A DNA stretch of 64,000 nucleotides from Adiantum capillus-veneris. Taxonomy: Eukaryota > Streptophyta > Polypodiopsida > Polypodiales > Pteridaceae. Each line of letters begins with the position of its first letter. The first letter of the stretch is position 1. Below, in pieces: positions 26,915 to 38,808 of the stretch. The notes beneath the pieces were generated by a model, which did not search any database, was not told where the DNA came from, and saw nothing but the letters and a program-made list of their open reading frames with translations. The DNA lies in contig CM043958.1 in the NCBI GenBank assembly GCA_014529385.2, positions 83,103,025-83,167,024 on the forward strand, in the 5' to 3' direction. Made by a program: the position numbers and the translations under genes.

Positions 26915-27165
26915 ACCTTTGTTCTCTCTTCCTCCTCCCTCCTTTCTCCCTCTCCTCTCCCTCCCTGCTCCTTGCTCCCTTCTCTCCTCCTCCTCCCCTA
27001 TGTCTCCCCCACTGCCCCCTTCTCTCATCCCATGTTCCTCCCTCTCCCTCCCTGTCCCCTTCTCTCCTTCTCCTCCCCTCTCTCTCCCTCTCCCCCACTG
27101 TCCCTTCTCTCCTCCCATGTTCCTCCCTCTCCCTCCCCCCTCTCTCTTTTCAACTTTTTCTTCCT
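26915..27165. repeat. Polypyrimidine tract (CT/CCT-rich), about 250 bp
   Basis: Almost only C and T on the plus strand, with imperfect CTCCTCCC-type units. Long frames on both strands here come from this composition. Such mirror-like purine/pyrimidine tracts can form triplex DNA. Confidence 0.9.
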
Positions 27166-28466
27166 CACGCAACAGCTGCCATGGTGCTCACAGATATCAG
27201 AAATCGTATGCATACATGTTTTCTTGTCCATGGCGTTTGCATCGAAGGCCACACTTGAGGATGAGTAGAGGTCATCCCAAGAACGTCGTACGTCGGTGAG
27301 ATGAATGTTGATGGTTCTTCAATATCTTGCCAATACCATCACATATTTGAATAAAACACCCCTTTGTGCAAGGTAACAATATACTTCTTTCTTTTGGTTG
27401 TGTTATTCTTATCATAAACTTTGAAGTATAAGGTGTTGCCTCTACTTGTTTGTAGTGCTTGGCACAAAGGTTGCTTTTGTGCACGAATAGTGAAAGGCTA
27501 CAGGTTAGAGAGGCCAAGTGTTACCACTTTTCCTCTAAAACAGTCTTCTTTATTACATCTTGCAGGTAGGTGCTTCAAATCCATGATTATTAGAGATGGG
27601 TAATGTCATCATAACGTATATTTTAGGATTGTTTATTCCCAGTTGGATGGAAATACTTGCAAATTTGTACAACTTATACTTAACAAGTGTATTTATTATA
27701 CAGCTTGCAAATGTTGAATTCATACATGTTTTTGTTATAAATTGACCTCTTACTATGTTAGTTGAGTGGTGTTGTTTGCAAGAATGGCTCAAGGAAGTGA
27801 CATAACATGAAGCTTTTACGGTGGCACAAAGGTCTTCTCAACGGCAATGTGGCTCCCACTACACCAAAAATCATTATGCTAACATGGAGAGATCCCTAGT
27901 AGGACAATGAAACATCTTTTCATCAGCAGCAACACACCCTTTCCTAACATGAGGACGCTTCTACCAAAGATATTTTTATATGATAGGTCACCCCATACCA
28001 TGCCATATCATGGAATGGATGTAAGAACTATGGCCGCACTACTCCTTGGAAGTTGTTCACAAATGTATGTTTATCAAAGTTAATGAGAAATTTTTTTGAC
28101 TTTTTTGTTTGTTAATGTGTAAGAGTACTCTAGGTCTACCATATTTAGATTATTTGATAAGTTAAATAAGAGTTGTAGTCATTTAAAGTGTAAATTTGTT
28201 TTTGTTTTATAAGATTGTACATGAGAAGACATGATAAAGTAGAAGAGATCTTGATGGAATAAACCTTGATGCCACATCTCTCCTTAAACCCTTTGATTTC
28301 TATCATCGTGGGAAGTCCAAGGGAAGTCTATTTTCACATTTTTAGTGATAACTTTTTTTGAAAGAAATTTTGGTTATTTTAAAGTTTGTACACAGTTTAG
28401 GAGTTCATTCTGATTATTTTCTTTCAGTTTCAAATTTTGACCGAGAGCACTCCTTGGAAGCCACTT
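27166..28466. other. No recognisable gene, interior of the TIR element
   Basis: AT-rich sequence with only short, unsupported frames. Confidence 0.35.
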
Positions 28467-29395
28467 TTGAAGGTGTTAGGGTGGGATTTTGGGAAAGTTT
28501 TGTATGTAGGAAATACAGTCCTTAACACAATAAAAAACATTGGTTCTTTGAGTATTTTCAGATTCCATGGTTTTAATGCTCGTTGGAGCCCGCAGATTAA
28601 GGAAAAAGTAAGAAATGTCTGTTTTACATTATTTTTTAAGAGATTGCCAACTTGCACGTTGTTTTTTGGAGAATCCGAGCAAGATTTGTTTTTTTTTTTT
28701 GCATCAAAGTCTACAAGTTCAACACTTAAAAAAAAAAAAAAAAAGTGACCGCGCGAAATGGCCACCTGGGACTTTTGGATGGCCATTTTGCGCACCCTTG
28801 TGGCCACTCTTGTTGAGGGCCCTGAAAGCTTTTACATGGCAAAAATTTGCAAAATTATTGTGTATAAGTATGAGATAAGCTTGTAAGTTAGATGTACAGA
28901 GAGCAAGAGCTCACCCCCTGGGGCCTTTGAAGGTATATTAGAGCAAGATTTTGGGAAAGTTTTGTATGTAGGAAATATAGTCCTTAACACAATAAAAAAC
29001 ATTAGTTCTTTGAGTATTTTCAGATTCCATGGTTTTAATGCTCGTTGGAGCCCGTAGATTAAGAAAAAAGTAAGAAATGTCTGTTTTATATCATTTTCAA
29101 AGAAATTGCCAACTTGCACGTTGATTTTTGGAGAATCCGAGCAAGATATGATCTTTTTTTGCATCACGGTCTAAAAGTTCAACACTAAAAGAAAAAATAA
29201 ATAAAAGTGGCCGCAAGGGCGCATGAAATGGCCATCCGGGACTTTTGGATGGCCATTTTGCGCGCCCTTGTGGCCACTCTTGTTGAGGGCACTGGGAGCC
29301 TTTACATGGAAAATTTTTGTAACACTATTGTGTATAAGAATGAGAAAAGGATGTAAGCTAGATGTACAGAGAGCAAGAGCTCCCCCCTTGGGGTC
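28467..29395 (+). repeat. Two tandem copies of a 462-bp unit, each with a hairpin
   Basis: The stretch GATTTTGGGAAAGTTTTGTA begins at 28485 and again at 28947, and similarity covers the whole unit. Each copy ends with a GC-rich inverted repeat, AATGGCCA...TGGCCATT, flanked by GCGC on both sides, and then AGATGTACAGAGAGCAAGAG. A-runs differ in length between copies. Minus-strand frames through the unit are partly shared, but no known protein is seen. Confidence 0.88.
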
Positions 29396-31600
29396 TTATA
29401 ATGACAAATAGGGGCTTTTTTATTGCATGGCCATGAGATAGAGGTGTAGCGTTTGATGTAATCAGAGCATCCCCCCCCCGGTCCCTTTTTCTATGTATTC
29501 AAAGGTCTGGAACATTCACTATGTAAAATTTTCCTATATCATGTGCGTTCACCAGAATGGATTAAAAGTACCCCTTATAGACCTTATCTACACATGTTTT
29601 TGTAACTTTACAAGAATATAAAATCCCTTATGTTGAACACGTGTGCTATGTTACATATTCTTTAGTGAACTTCCCAGGTCAAACGCCTCACAAATCCTGT
29701 GTACTAAACATTCACACTAGAAATTGACTAAACAAGGAGCCAATTTTTACTTCCTCGTGTCCACCTCGTGTTCTTGGGAATGTTTTGGTTAAGCCATTTT
29801 TTTGGTATTTGAAACCACATGTGATCCCTATTGTTATAGTATCCAACCAAAGGTTTCTTGATTAGCAGTTTACATAGGTTCGATTGGTACATATCTTCTA
29901 TGTTAACAATACATGTATCTATAATTTATGTTACACTTTCTCTATCCAAATGAGCTACATAGTAAAAATCAAATCCGCAATTTAACAGTTAAGTTCACAA
30001 GGTAATAGCTATTGGTATCATCTTTAGCAATACCAAAGAAATAGCTACCAATAGCTCATGAATAGGGATATTTAAGAAGATTTGATACCAAAAACTTGTC
30101 AACACTACTAAAAAAGGTGGAAACTCAAAGGCTTTACAATATATGTATGATGAAACATGAGTCAATAATAAGTCACCCTTATACATCGACACCTTCATCT
30201 TAAGTTTTCATTTCTGTAAGTCAAGCTTGGCATAGGCATAGTATGGAAACAGTAACATGTTGAAAAGCAAGAATTTAGCTTTCTCAACTTGTGAAACGTT
30301 GTTAATGATATATATTCATCATCCCCAAATGAGGACATCTTGACAAAGGTTATGATCCACTTTAATAAGAATAACCATTAATGATTAAACTGAAATCAAA
30401 ATGTTGCTTAAATTTCTGATTAAGACTTGAGACTTGAAACATCTTACAGGCAAATAAAAATATCCATAAAGTTCAACAATAATTCTCAAATCTGTATGAA
30501 ACTCCAGTAATCTAAATTAAATACTCTCACTCAATGCGACACCATTTAACAAAAAAACACATTTATATTGCATTTATAGAGGAATCCAACCTCATGCAAA
30601 TAATTACAAACGGAGACAATGTTGTTGTTATTAGGCTTCTCTTACAAGTATTTGTCTTCCTCATCTAGAGATTCATATACACTTGAGTATTTGTGTGTCT
30701 ATGACACTAGGGAAGATAGTAGTACTATATGGATGGCTTTTCTAAGAGCTCCTAGAGAGTACCTATTGGTTCAAGATTCTACAAAAATTCTACTATTCTT
30801 ATCAAAATCCTTTAACATCGTAGTGAAAGGTTCCTCATGGAACAAAAATAGAGTGATTTCCATCTTTGCACATGGTTGCTTGCTCATGTCCTCTAAAAAG
30901 AAGTTGACTCTGTAAGTAAACAACAGATTATGTGAGCACAAAGTTATAAAGTAGAAAATGATAATCTAATGACAACTATACAAAGAATAAATTATAAGAA
31001 AAATCTTTGATGACTCTCCATAGATAACACAACTTACTTGCATTGTGAGACTTAATCACATGGTACACAACTATAGATGGCGCGCCAAAGCCATCAACAA
31101 AATAGCACCACCCAATGTTATGAGGTATGAAGCCTAAACATTGAAAGCCATAAAGAGGTTTATTCTCTTCAGCATGATAAACTTAAAGATGGAGATGATG
31201 TTAAGCTATGAATGTAAGCTACAAGTGTAGTTTTCTTACCATGTTATCTTTATGTTGGAGATGAACCCTTGCAAAGCCCACACACTATTCACACCTCCTA
31301 TTGTTGTGGTATTCAAGTCATGTGAGCTCATATTTTCTCCATCTTTGGGAGTAGAGGTTTCCATGTAGTGTGAGTGAAAAAAATTAGAAGGAGTAGAATC
31401 TTGTTTCATGGTGTAATAGAGGTGAGAGAAGGAAGAGGAGCTAGCTTGGTGTGAAACTATGTGGTGGCCAAGGGGAAGAGATGGGGGAGGAGCTTGCTTG
31501 GTGCTACAATGGAGGTGGAAGAAAGCTAGCAGAGAGATAATGTTAGACTATAGGGGGGTGCATGTGGTTGTTGCAACAATGGAGAGCTTAGAAAAGAGTT
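29396..31600. other. No recognisable gene, interior of the TIR element
   Basis: AT-rich. The plus frame 30619-30915 (98 codons, leucine-rich) has no recognisable domain and ordinary AT-rich composition, so I do not call it a gene. Confidence 0.35.
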
Positions 31601-31887
31601 TGTAGAGAGAGAAAATCACTTTTTAGCTATAGAATAGGTTTGGAAAGACTTTGGAGGGTGGAAAATGATGTTTTGAATTTTTTTGAAAAAAAATCATTTT
31701 TTTGTATTTTTTAGTGCACGTTTTTGACTTTTGGAAGTCAAAATTACTTTTTTGACCATGAAATAAGTTTGGGGACCTTTTAAAGAGGGAGAACTTGAAA
31801 TTTGATTTTTTTTGAAAATTTGAATTTTTTAGTATATTTTTAAATTCGGACCAAAAAGTGGGGGAAAAAAGGTCAAAGTGGTCCCCG

Positions 31888-31910
31888 CCCCCCCCCCCCC
31901 CCCCCCCCCC
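31888..31910. repeat. Poly(C) run, about 23 bp
   Basis: A C-run in the right subterminal part of the TIR element. Its length may be unreliable in sequencing. Confidence 0.9.
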
Positions 31911-32104
31911 GGCCCCCTTCCCTTTTCCCCTAGCCACCTCCCTTACCTTCTCACTAGGTAAGAGGCCATAAAGAGGTGTAAGGCTACCTTGTCCCCCTAC
32001 TTTTTTGAGGGTATAGAGTGTGTCCACCACCCTCTTCCCATTGGCTGGCCTCTAATTAACCTTAATCCCAAAGGGCCCCTAGAGGGTTCATATTTTTCCT
32101 AATG

Positions 32105-32890
32105 CTCAGGATTTCTAAAATCTGCAGAAACTTTTTACGGTTAGGCGACCCTTTTGTTCACAAGGGTGCTAAGGTTGCCTTGGATATATGAACTCTCCCT
32201 AAAAACAAAGGGGATATGGGCATTCAAGACTTAAATCGTATTGCAGATAAGATGGGTGTTAAGCTTATAGTCTTAGCACTCTAGAAGAATGGGCTAGGAT
32301 TTTGTTTAGAAAGGCTCTTCAATTCAAGCTAACCGATGCAAAAGGATGGTCTCACCTCCCCCCCTCCTTCATTTTCTTTGGCAAAACAGAGTTCTCTATG
32401 CCCGCTCTGAGCTTCTCAGGTCTATCTTTCATGTGTAGAACATGCACAGGAGCAAGATTACCCTCAATCTTTCCTCCAAGCATAGATTCTCTATCCCACC
32501 ACATGTTTTATGCAAGATGAGCGCTTTTCTCTACGATTCTCTATCCTACTCTTAATACCCTTTTCTCTTCCATGAATGTGCAGGACATGAACATAGCTAA
32601 TAATATGTGACTATCTATAGAACTAGAAAAGATATTCTAAAGGACTCCCAGCATTTCTACAACCATCTCAAAGCTGGTGGCTCAAATGGTGTTTTCTTGG
32701 AAGACAAGAAGCTCACAAGGGATGAGTGGGAGAAGAAGCTGGATAAGGAGATTGCTCACCTGGAGTCTCGGATCTAGGATGAGCAATACTACCTGGAAAG
32801 ACTTTAGGTTGAGATTGATGAAATTGATAGCTAGGAGGTCATGTTCAGGTTTATGTGGGTTCATGAGTCACTGTTTGTATATGGTATGCT
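32105..32890 (+). pseudogene. LINE-A reverse transcriptase, part 3 and C-terminus
   Basis: The frame resumes as ICRNFLRLGDPFVHKGAKVA, the segment that follows DCHL in this LINE class. It continues through RKALQFKLTDAKGWSHLPPS (near 32310) and, after shifts, an acidic/basic coiled-coil-like stretch (LTRDEWEKKLDKEIAHLESR, 32705-32770). Three TAG stops in the last part (near 32775, 32805 and 32832) stand where Gln would fit and look like CAG to TAG changes. A 3' untranslated stretch and poly(A) follow. Confidence 0.68.
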
Positions 32891-33018
32891 ATGAACAGGA
32901 TCAATATCTAAGGTCTCCAAGTGAGAAATTTACATATGGTCTCTATTTGCTAGGACGACTTCTTGTAAATTTTTTGCTCATCTAATATAATTATGTGTGC
33001 TTATGGTTAAAAAAAAAG

Positions 33019-33716
<698 letters not shown>

Positions 33717-33769
33717 TTCTATTATCGTCCTGGGAGGTCAAATATGACCTATGGGACCAAATGAACATG

Positions 33770-34049
33770 TCACGTGGTGTGAGTGGAGTTCATAAGTGAC
33801 TCTCGATGCTCAAAAATGGCTGAAATGAGCGTCGCAATAGAGAGTCCACATCGTGGTTGGGAGAGGAACGTATGTAGGGAGAGATCATGGCTGAATATAT
33901 GGGGAAAAGAGGACCTAATGTGGTCAAAATCTGAGCACTCAAGTAGTGTGTGGTACTCACTCTCACGCACTTGACGAGGGCATAAGGTGCAAAGTCGATG
34001 ACACTCCTCGCCAGTGCCCCAACGTCCTGTCTCGCAGCGTAGAGAATGA
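33770..34049 (-). CDS. LINE-B ORF2 C-terminal part, zinc-knuckle-like
   Basis: This continues the reverse-transcriptase frame beyond the copia insertion. It contains CHRLCTLC and, about 15 residues on, YHTLLEC. This Cys/His arrangement is seen at the C-terminus of many LINE ORF2 proteins, where it is thought to bind nucleic acid. Hydrophobic residues with SIATLISAIFEHRESL follow, then TGA at 33770-33772. No stop or shift is visible. On its own it is cut off from its 5' part by the 5.5-kb insertion. Confidence 0.75.
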
Positions 34050-34794
34050 TGTTAAGTATGGAGCCTGATTTACCCTCGTAATTTTCTGTGGTAAAAGCGC
34101 ACATTTGTAAGGCCCCCATTATGAGGAGAAGCCATCGTGCGTGAAGGAAAATCACTCACCGGAAACCAAAATTTTCACGGACAAGAATCAGGGGCAACTT
34201 TAAAGGCCTCGGGGGCGGAGGCCCCCGAGACTTTTTTTTCCGCCGGAATATTCTTTTTCGTCGTAATATTATGGCTGGACGGCGGCTGAAAAGTGGTCGG
34301 AAAACAACCGGTCGGTTGGCCGGTGGCCGGTAGTCAATGGTCGGTGGCCGAATTCAAAAGCGGACTTGTCTTCTCAAGGGCGGCCACACATGGGCGGATT
34401 GGAGGGTCCGATTTGGACTTATTCGCACAAGGGCAGCTACACATGGCTATCTCTCATAAGAGAGGGCAGCCCTTTTGGCCTATAAAAGGAGGCCATTTCT
34501 ACACACATTTCATAGTGTGAAGTTGATGCAACAAGGTGAGTGTGAGGTGGTGAGAGTGAAGCAAGGCGGGAGCTCCATTAAGGGTATAATCCCTTTGTAA
34601 ATTACTTCTTGTTTTGAAGTACTAAAGCCATTGAGTGGCTGCTTTCCCGTGGACGTAGCCCACATTGGGTGAACCACGTATATCGTGTGTACTCTCTCTC
34701 TCTCTCTACTCTATAATCTCGTGTATGTAAATCTGTCTCTCTCCATTAAGTAATCTACTCAATTGTCTATTTAGCTACGTCTTATTTCCTAACA
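34050..34794 (+). repeat. Left LTR of the copia element
   Basis: 745 bp with a GGTCGGTGGCC-type minisatellite near 34290-34350, a TATA box and a (CT)n stretch near 34693. The right LTR is 778 bp, mainly because the minisatellite carries an extra repeat. Confidence 0.95.
34481..34489 (+). promoter_or_regulatory. TATA box of the copia LTR
   Basis: TATAAAAGG about two thirds of the way into the LTR; the same motif is at 39267-39275 in the right LTR. Transcription of the element would start some 30 bp downstream. Confidence 0.7.
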
Positions 34795-34812
34795 ACTGGT
34801 ATCAGAGCAAGG
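34795..34812 (+). promoter_or_regulatory. Primer-binding site of the copia element
   Basis: TGGTATCAGAGCAAGG, the exact plant initiator-Met tRNA primer sequence over its first twelve bases, begins two bases after the LTR. Confidence 0.92.
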
Positions 34813-34858
34813 TTTGCTCGTAGCTAAATTATCTCAAGGAAAGGATTCCTTGAATTGA

Positions 34859-35893
34859 GTGGGAGTTATGGCGGAGGAAGGGAAGCTCAAGATTGAGAAG
34901 TTCAACGGCAAAAACTACCAACATTGGAAGATGCAGATTGAAGACTATCTCTACCAGAAGGACCTCTATTTGCCACTAGGCGGTCTTGCGAAGAAGCCCG
35001 CAACAATGGTAGATGAAGCATGGATTGTCCTTGATCGAAAGGCACTGGGAACAATCCGGTTAAGCTTGGCGTCAACGGTGGCCTTCAATGTTTCGGAGAT
35101 GAAGACCACGGAGGACTTGATGAAGTCACTTGACGACTTCTACGAGAAACCATCGGCATCCAATAAGGTATTTCTTATGAAGCGCTTGTTCAATCTAAAG
35201 ATGGCAGAGAATGGTTTAGTTGCAGAACACCTAAATGACTTTAACACAAACATAAGTCAACTTCGATCAGTGAAAATCAATTTCGATGACGAAGTACGAG
35301 CTCTCCTTATACTATCATCTCTACCGGATAGTTGGGACAGCCTTGTGATGGCTGTAAGTAATTCTATCTCTGGCACAAATACTCTTAAGTTTGATGATGT
35401 TGTGGGTGTTCTCCTAAGCGAGGAAATGCGAAGGAGAAGCACAGGAGAATCATCAAGTGCTACACTATCAGTGGAAACAAGAGGAAGGCCTAAGGAGAGG
35501 TTCAAAAACCAAAAGGGTCGTGATCGCTCAAGGCGGAGCAAGTCACGCACAAAGTCAGTTCTTGAATGTTGGAACTGCGGCAAGAAGGGCCACGTCAAGA
35601 AGGATTGCTGGTCCAAGAAGAAGAAGGAGACAGAGTCTCAAGACAACAAGCCAACATCGGAGGCCAATGTGGCAGGTAAAGTAGAGCAAGATGCTCTAAT
35701 TCTCTCATTAGACAATGTGTCTAATTCCTGGATAGTAGATTCCGGGGCTTCATTCCATGCGACACCACACAAGCAACATTTCCAAGACTACACTAAAGGT
35801 AATTTTGGGTATGTATACTTGGGAGATGATGAAGCTTGTGAGATTGTCGGCAAAGGTACAGTTTCTGTCAAAACTGCTAACGGAAATGAATGA
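34859..35893 (+). pseudogene. Copia gag and protease start, ended by a premature TGA
   Basis: The likely start is the second Met at 34868 (MAEEGKLKIEKFNGKNYQHW), which matches the usual start of copia Gag; an upstream in-frame start at 34859 is possible. Gag core residues (FLMKRLFNLKM, LPDSWDSL) lead to a CCHC knuckle (CWNCGKKGHVKKDC, about 35566-35607). The protease motif WIVDSGASFHAT follows. TGA at 35891-35893 interrupts the frame, which continues unchanged afterwards. A Trp codon is usual at this position, so a single G-to-A change is likely. Confidence 0.93.
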
Positions 35894-38748
35894 AAGCTTA
35901 AAGATGTTAGGCATGTTCCTTCTCTTCGCAAAAATTTGATCTCTACAGGACAATTGGACGATGAAGGTCACAACATTGCATTCGGAAACAAACGGTGGAA
36001 GATCTCAAAGGGATCTTTGGTGGTTGCCAAGGGTGAAAAAGTCGGTACACTTTACTTGTGTGCTGTTAGCACGCAACCTTCAGCTTGTGCAGCAACTACA
36101 GAAGTTGACAGTGCGGTGTGGCACTACCGACTTGGGCATATGAGTGCCAAAGGAATGCAAATCCTTCAAACAAAGAAGCTTCTACCAGGTTTGAAAGAAG
36201 TGGACTTAGAGTTCTGTGAAGATTGTGTTTATGGTAAACAAAAGAGGGTAAAATTTCAAAAATCAGGAAATGAAAGAAAAAATAAAAAACTTGAGTTGGT
36301 TCATTCTGATGTTTGGGGTCCTGCAAGTACACCATCACTTGGTGGCTCATTGTACTATGTAACATTCATAGACGATGCGACTAGAAAAACATGGGTTTAT
36401 GTCATGAAGAATAAATCCGATGTATTTTCCATATTTCAAAGGTGGAAAGCCTTTGTGGAGAATGAAACAGGTACCAAGGTTAAATGCCTCAGATCCGACA
36501 ATGGAGCGAATATTGCAGCCAAGCTTTTGAAATCTTTTGTGCTAGCAATGGCATTCGGAGGCAAAGGACAACCCCAAGGACACCTCAACAAAATGGGATT
36601 TCGGAAAGGATGAACAGGACAATCATGGAACGAGCACGAAGCATGCGGCTACATGCAGGCCTACCGCTTGAGCTTTGGGCAGAAGCTGTAAGTACGTCTG
36701 TGTACTTAATCAATCGGTCACCCTCAACGGCATTGGATGGGGGAGTTCCAGAAGAGGCATGGACAAGTAAACCGGTGAATTATGCATTTCTCAAAGTGTT
36801 TGGGTGTGAGGCTTTCATGCACATAGATAGAAGCCTAAGATCAAAGTTAGATGCAAAGTCCAAAAAGTGTTTCTTCATTGGCTATGGAGAAGGAGACTTT
36901 GGGTATCGCCTATGGAATCCTGAAGATGGTAAAATCTTAAGGAGTAGGGATGTAATTTTTAACGAACAAAATATGTACAAAGATTACTTGGAAAGAAAAC
37001 AAACAAAAGAAACAGGTGATGAGTACATGGAGCTTGAGGACGGTGAAGACTCAAGGACTGCAAACGGTGACAATGTGCAACAACGTCAACCAAATGAGGA
37101 GCCTCAACCTATTCCCCGAAGATCTACAAGAGCAAGTAGACCTCCAGAAAGGTTTGTTCCTTCCTTCAACCATCTCTTGATCTCAGATTCTGGAGAGCCG
37201 GAATCATATGAAGAAGCTATGCAACATGAATCCAAAGAAGAATGGACGAAGAGCATGCAAGTGGAGATGGACTCACTATATCACAACCAAACATGGGAGT
37301 TGGTTGAGTTGCCTAAAGGTAAGCGGGCACTTCAAAACAAATGGGTGTACAAGCTAAAGGAAGAAGAAGGTGGGAAGAAAAGGTACAAGTCTAGGCTTGT
37401 GGTAAAAGGTTTTTCTCAAAAGAAAGGTATTGACTTCAATGAAATATTTTCTCCTGTTGTAAAAATGAACTCAATTAGGCTTGTCTTAAGCCTTGTGGCT
37501 GCTCATGATCTAAATCTCGAGCAAATGGATGTAAATACGGCATTCCCTCATGGTGACTTAGAGGAGGAAATCTACATGCTTCAACCAAAGGGGTATGAAG
37601 TAAAAGGTAAGGAGAAAATGGTTTGCAGATTAAAGAAGAGCTTGTATGGTTTAAAGCAAGCATCAACACAATGGTACTTGAAGTTTGATCGATGGATGTT
37701 GGATCATGGATTCACAAGATGCAACTCGGATCACTGCGTCTACACGGAGAATTTGGGAGATGGGAAATTCATCAACCTAATGTTGTATGTTGATGACATG
37801 TTGATTGCAAGTGCTAACATGCAGGACATCAAAGACCTAAAAGAGGAGCTGTTCAAATCTTTTTCAATGAAAGATTTAGGTGCTGCAAAGAGGATACTTG
37901 GTATGAAAATATCAAGGGACAGGACGAAGAAGACAATAAAGCTATCTCAAGAAGATTACATCAAGAAGGTACTAGAAAGGTTTGCAATGCAAAATGCAAA
38001 ACCAGTTTCTACACCTTTGGCTGGTCATTTTAAACTAACGAAGGATATGTGTCCAAAGACACAAGAGGAGATAGCCTATATGTCTAAAGTTCCATATGCT
38101 GCAGCGGTAGGTTCTCTAATGTATGCTATGGTCTGGACAAGGCCAGACATTGCACATGCAGTGGGAGTTGTGAGTAGGTTCATGGACAACCCAGGTAAAG
38201 ATCATTGGCAAGCTGTGAAGTGGATACTTAGGTATCTAAAAGGGACAACAACAAATGCTTTGTATTTTGGAGGAACTGATATTTTTCTAGAAGGGTATGC
38301 TGATGCAGATATGGCAGGTGACAAAGATACTCGAAGGAGCACTACTGGCTATGTGTTCACGGTTGGAGGCACAGCAGTAAGCTGGGCTTCAAAGCTGCAG
38401 AAAGTGGTTTCACTTTCTACCACGGAAGCAGAGTATGTAGCAATGACGGAGGCAAGCAAAGAAATTTTGTGGCTTCACAGATTCTTAGAAGAGCTTGGAT
38501 TCAAACAAGACAATTGTGTCTTGTACAATGATAGCCAAAGCGCTATCCATCTTGCGAAGAACTCAGCCTTTCATTCAAGGACAAAGCACATTGAGGTGAG
38601 ATATCACTTCATACGCACTCTTTTGGAAGAGGGACAACTAAAGCTAGGAAAGGTGCATACAAGTGAAAATCCTGCAGACATGTTTACAAAGGTGGTCAAC
38701 AAGGAGAAGTTGAGCTTTTGCTCATCTTCAATCGGCATTCAAGGATAA
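35894..38748 (+). pseudogene. Copia pol: integrase, reverse transcriptase, RNase H
   Basis: The frame after the TGA gives the integrase zinc region (HYRLGHMS, CEDCVYGKQ) and FIDDATRKTWVYVMK with SDNG. Near 36500-36515 one base is lost or gained and the next frame continues with TPQQNGISERMNRTI, completing the integrase core. Reverse transcriptase follows (NKWVYKLK, QMDVNTAFPHGDL, SLYGLKQA and catalytic YVDDMLIAS near 37785), then RNase H (ADADMAGDKDTRRSTTGY, STTEAEY, HIEVRYHFIR). The part from 36514 to the TAA at 38746-38748 is uninterrupted. Confidence 0.94.
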
Positions 38749-38808
38749 GAAGCCAGAATGGAAAGCAGTCACAGGTTTGGTTTGGAGATCAGTCTCCAAG
38801 TGGGAGAT

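Larger units (their letters stand above)
26503..32104. mobile_element. 5.6-kb TIR DNA element, apparently non-autonomous, inserted in LINE-A
   Basis: The left end reads CATTAGGAGAAGTATGGACC. The right end, read on the minus strand, reads CATTAGGAAAAATATGAACC. Similarity continues further in (GGGC, GGGATTAAG). CTC flanks both sides (26499-26501, 32105-32107), with one extra C on the left, so a 3-bp target duplication is likely. The LINE-A frame resumes across the gap, supporting insertion. Regions at 26740-26900 and 31640-31870 also resemble each other in inverted orientation (A/T-run-rich, TTTTTTGACC). No transposase frame was found. The terminal wording matches 8755-8792 and 46119-46581. Confidence 0.65.

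Noticed and set aside
28467-29395. Helitron end
   Set aside because: There is a hairpin but no CTAG-type 3' terminus after it and no TC 5' end, and no Rep/helicase sequence in the region.
30619-30915. 98-codon plus-strand frame as a gene
   Set aside because: AT-rich, leucine-rich, with no start context, splice partner or recognisable domain, inside a non-coding transposon interior.
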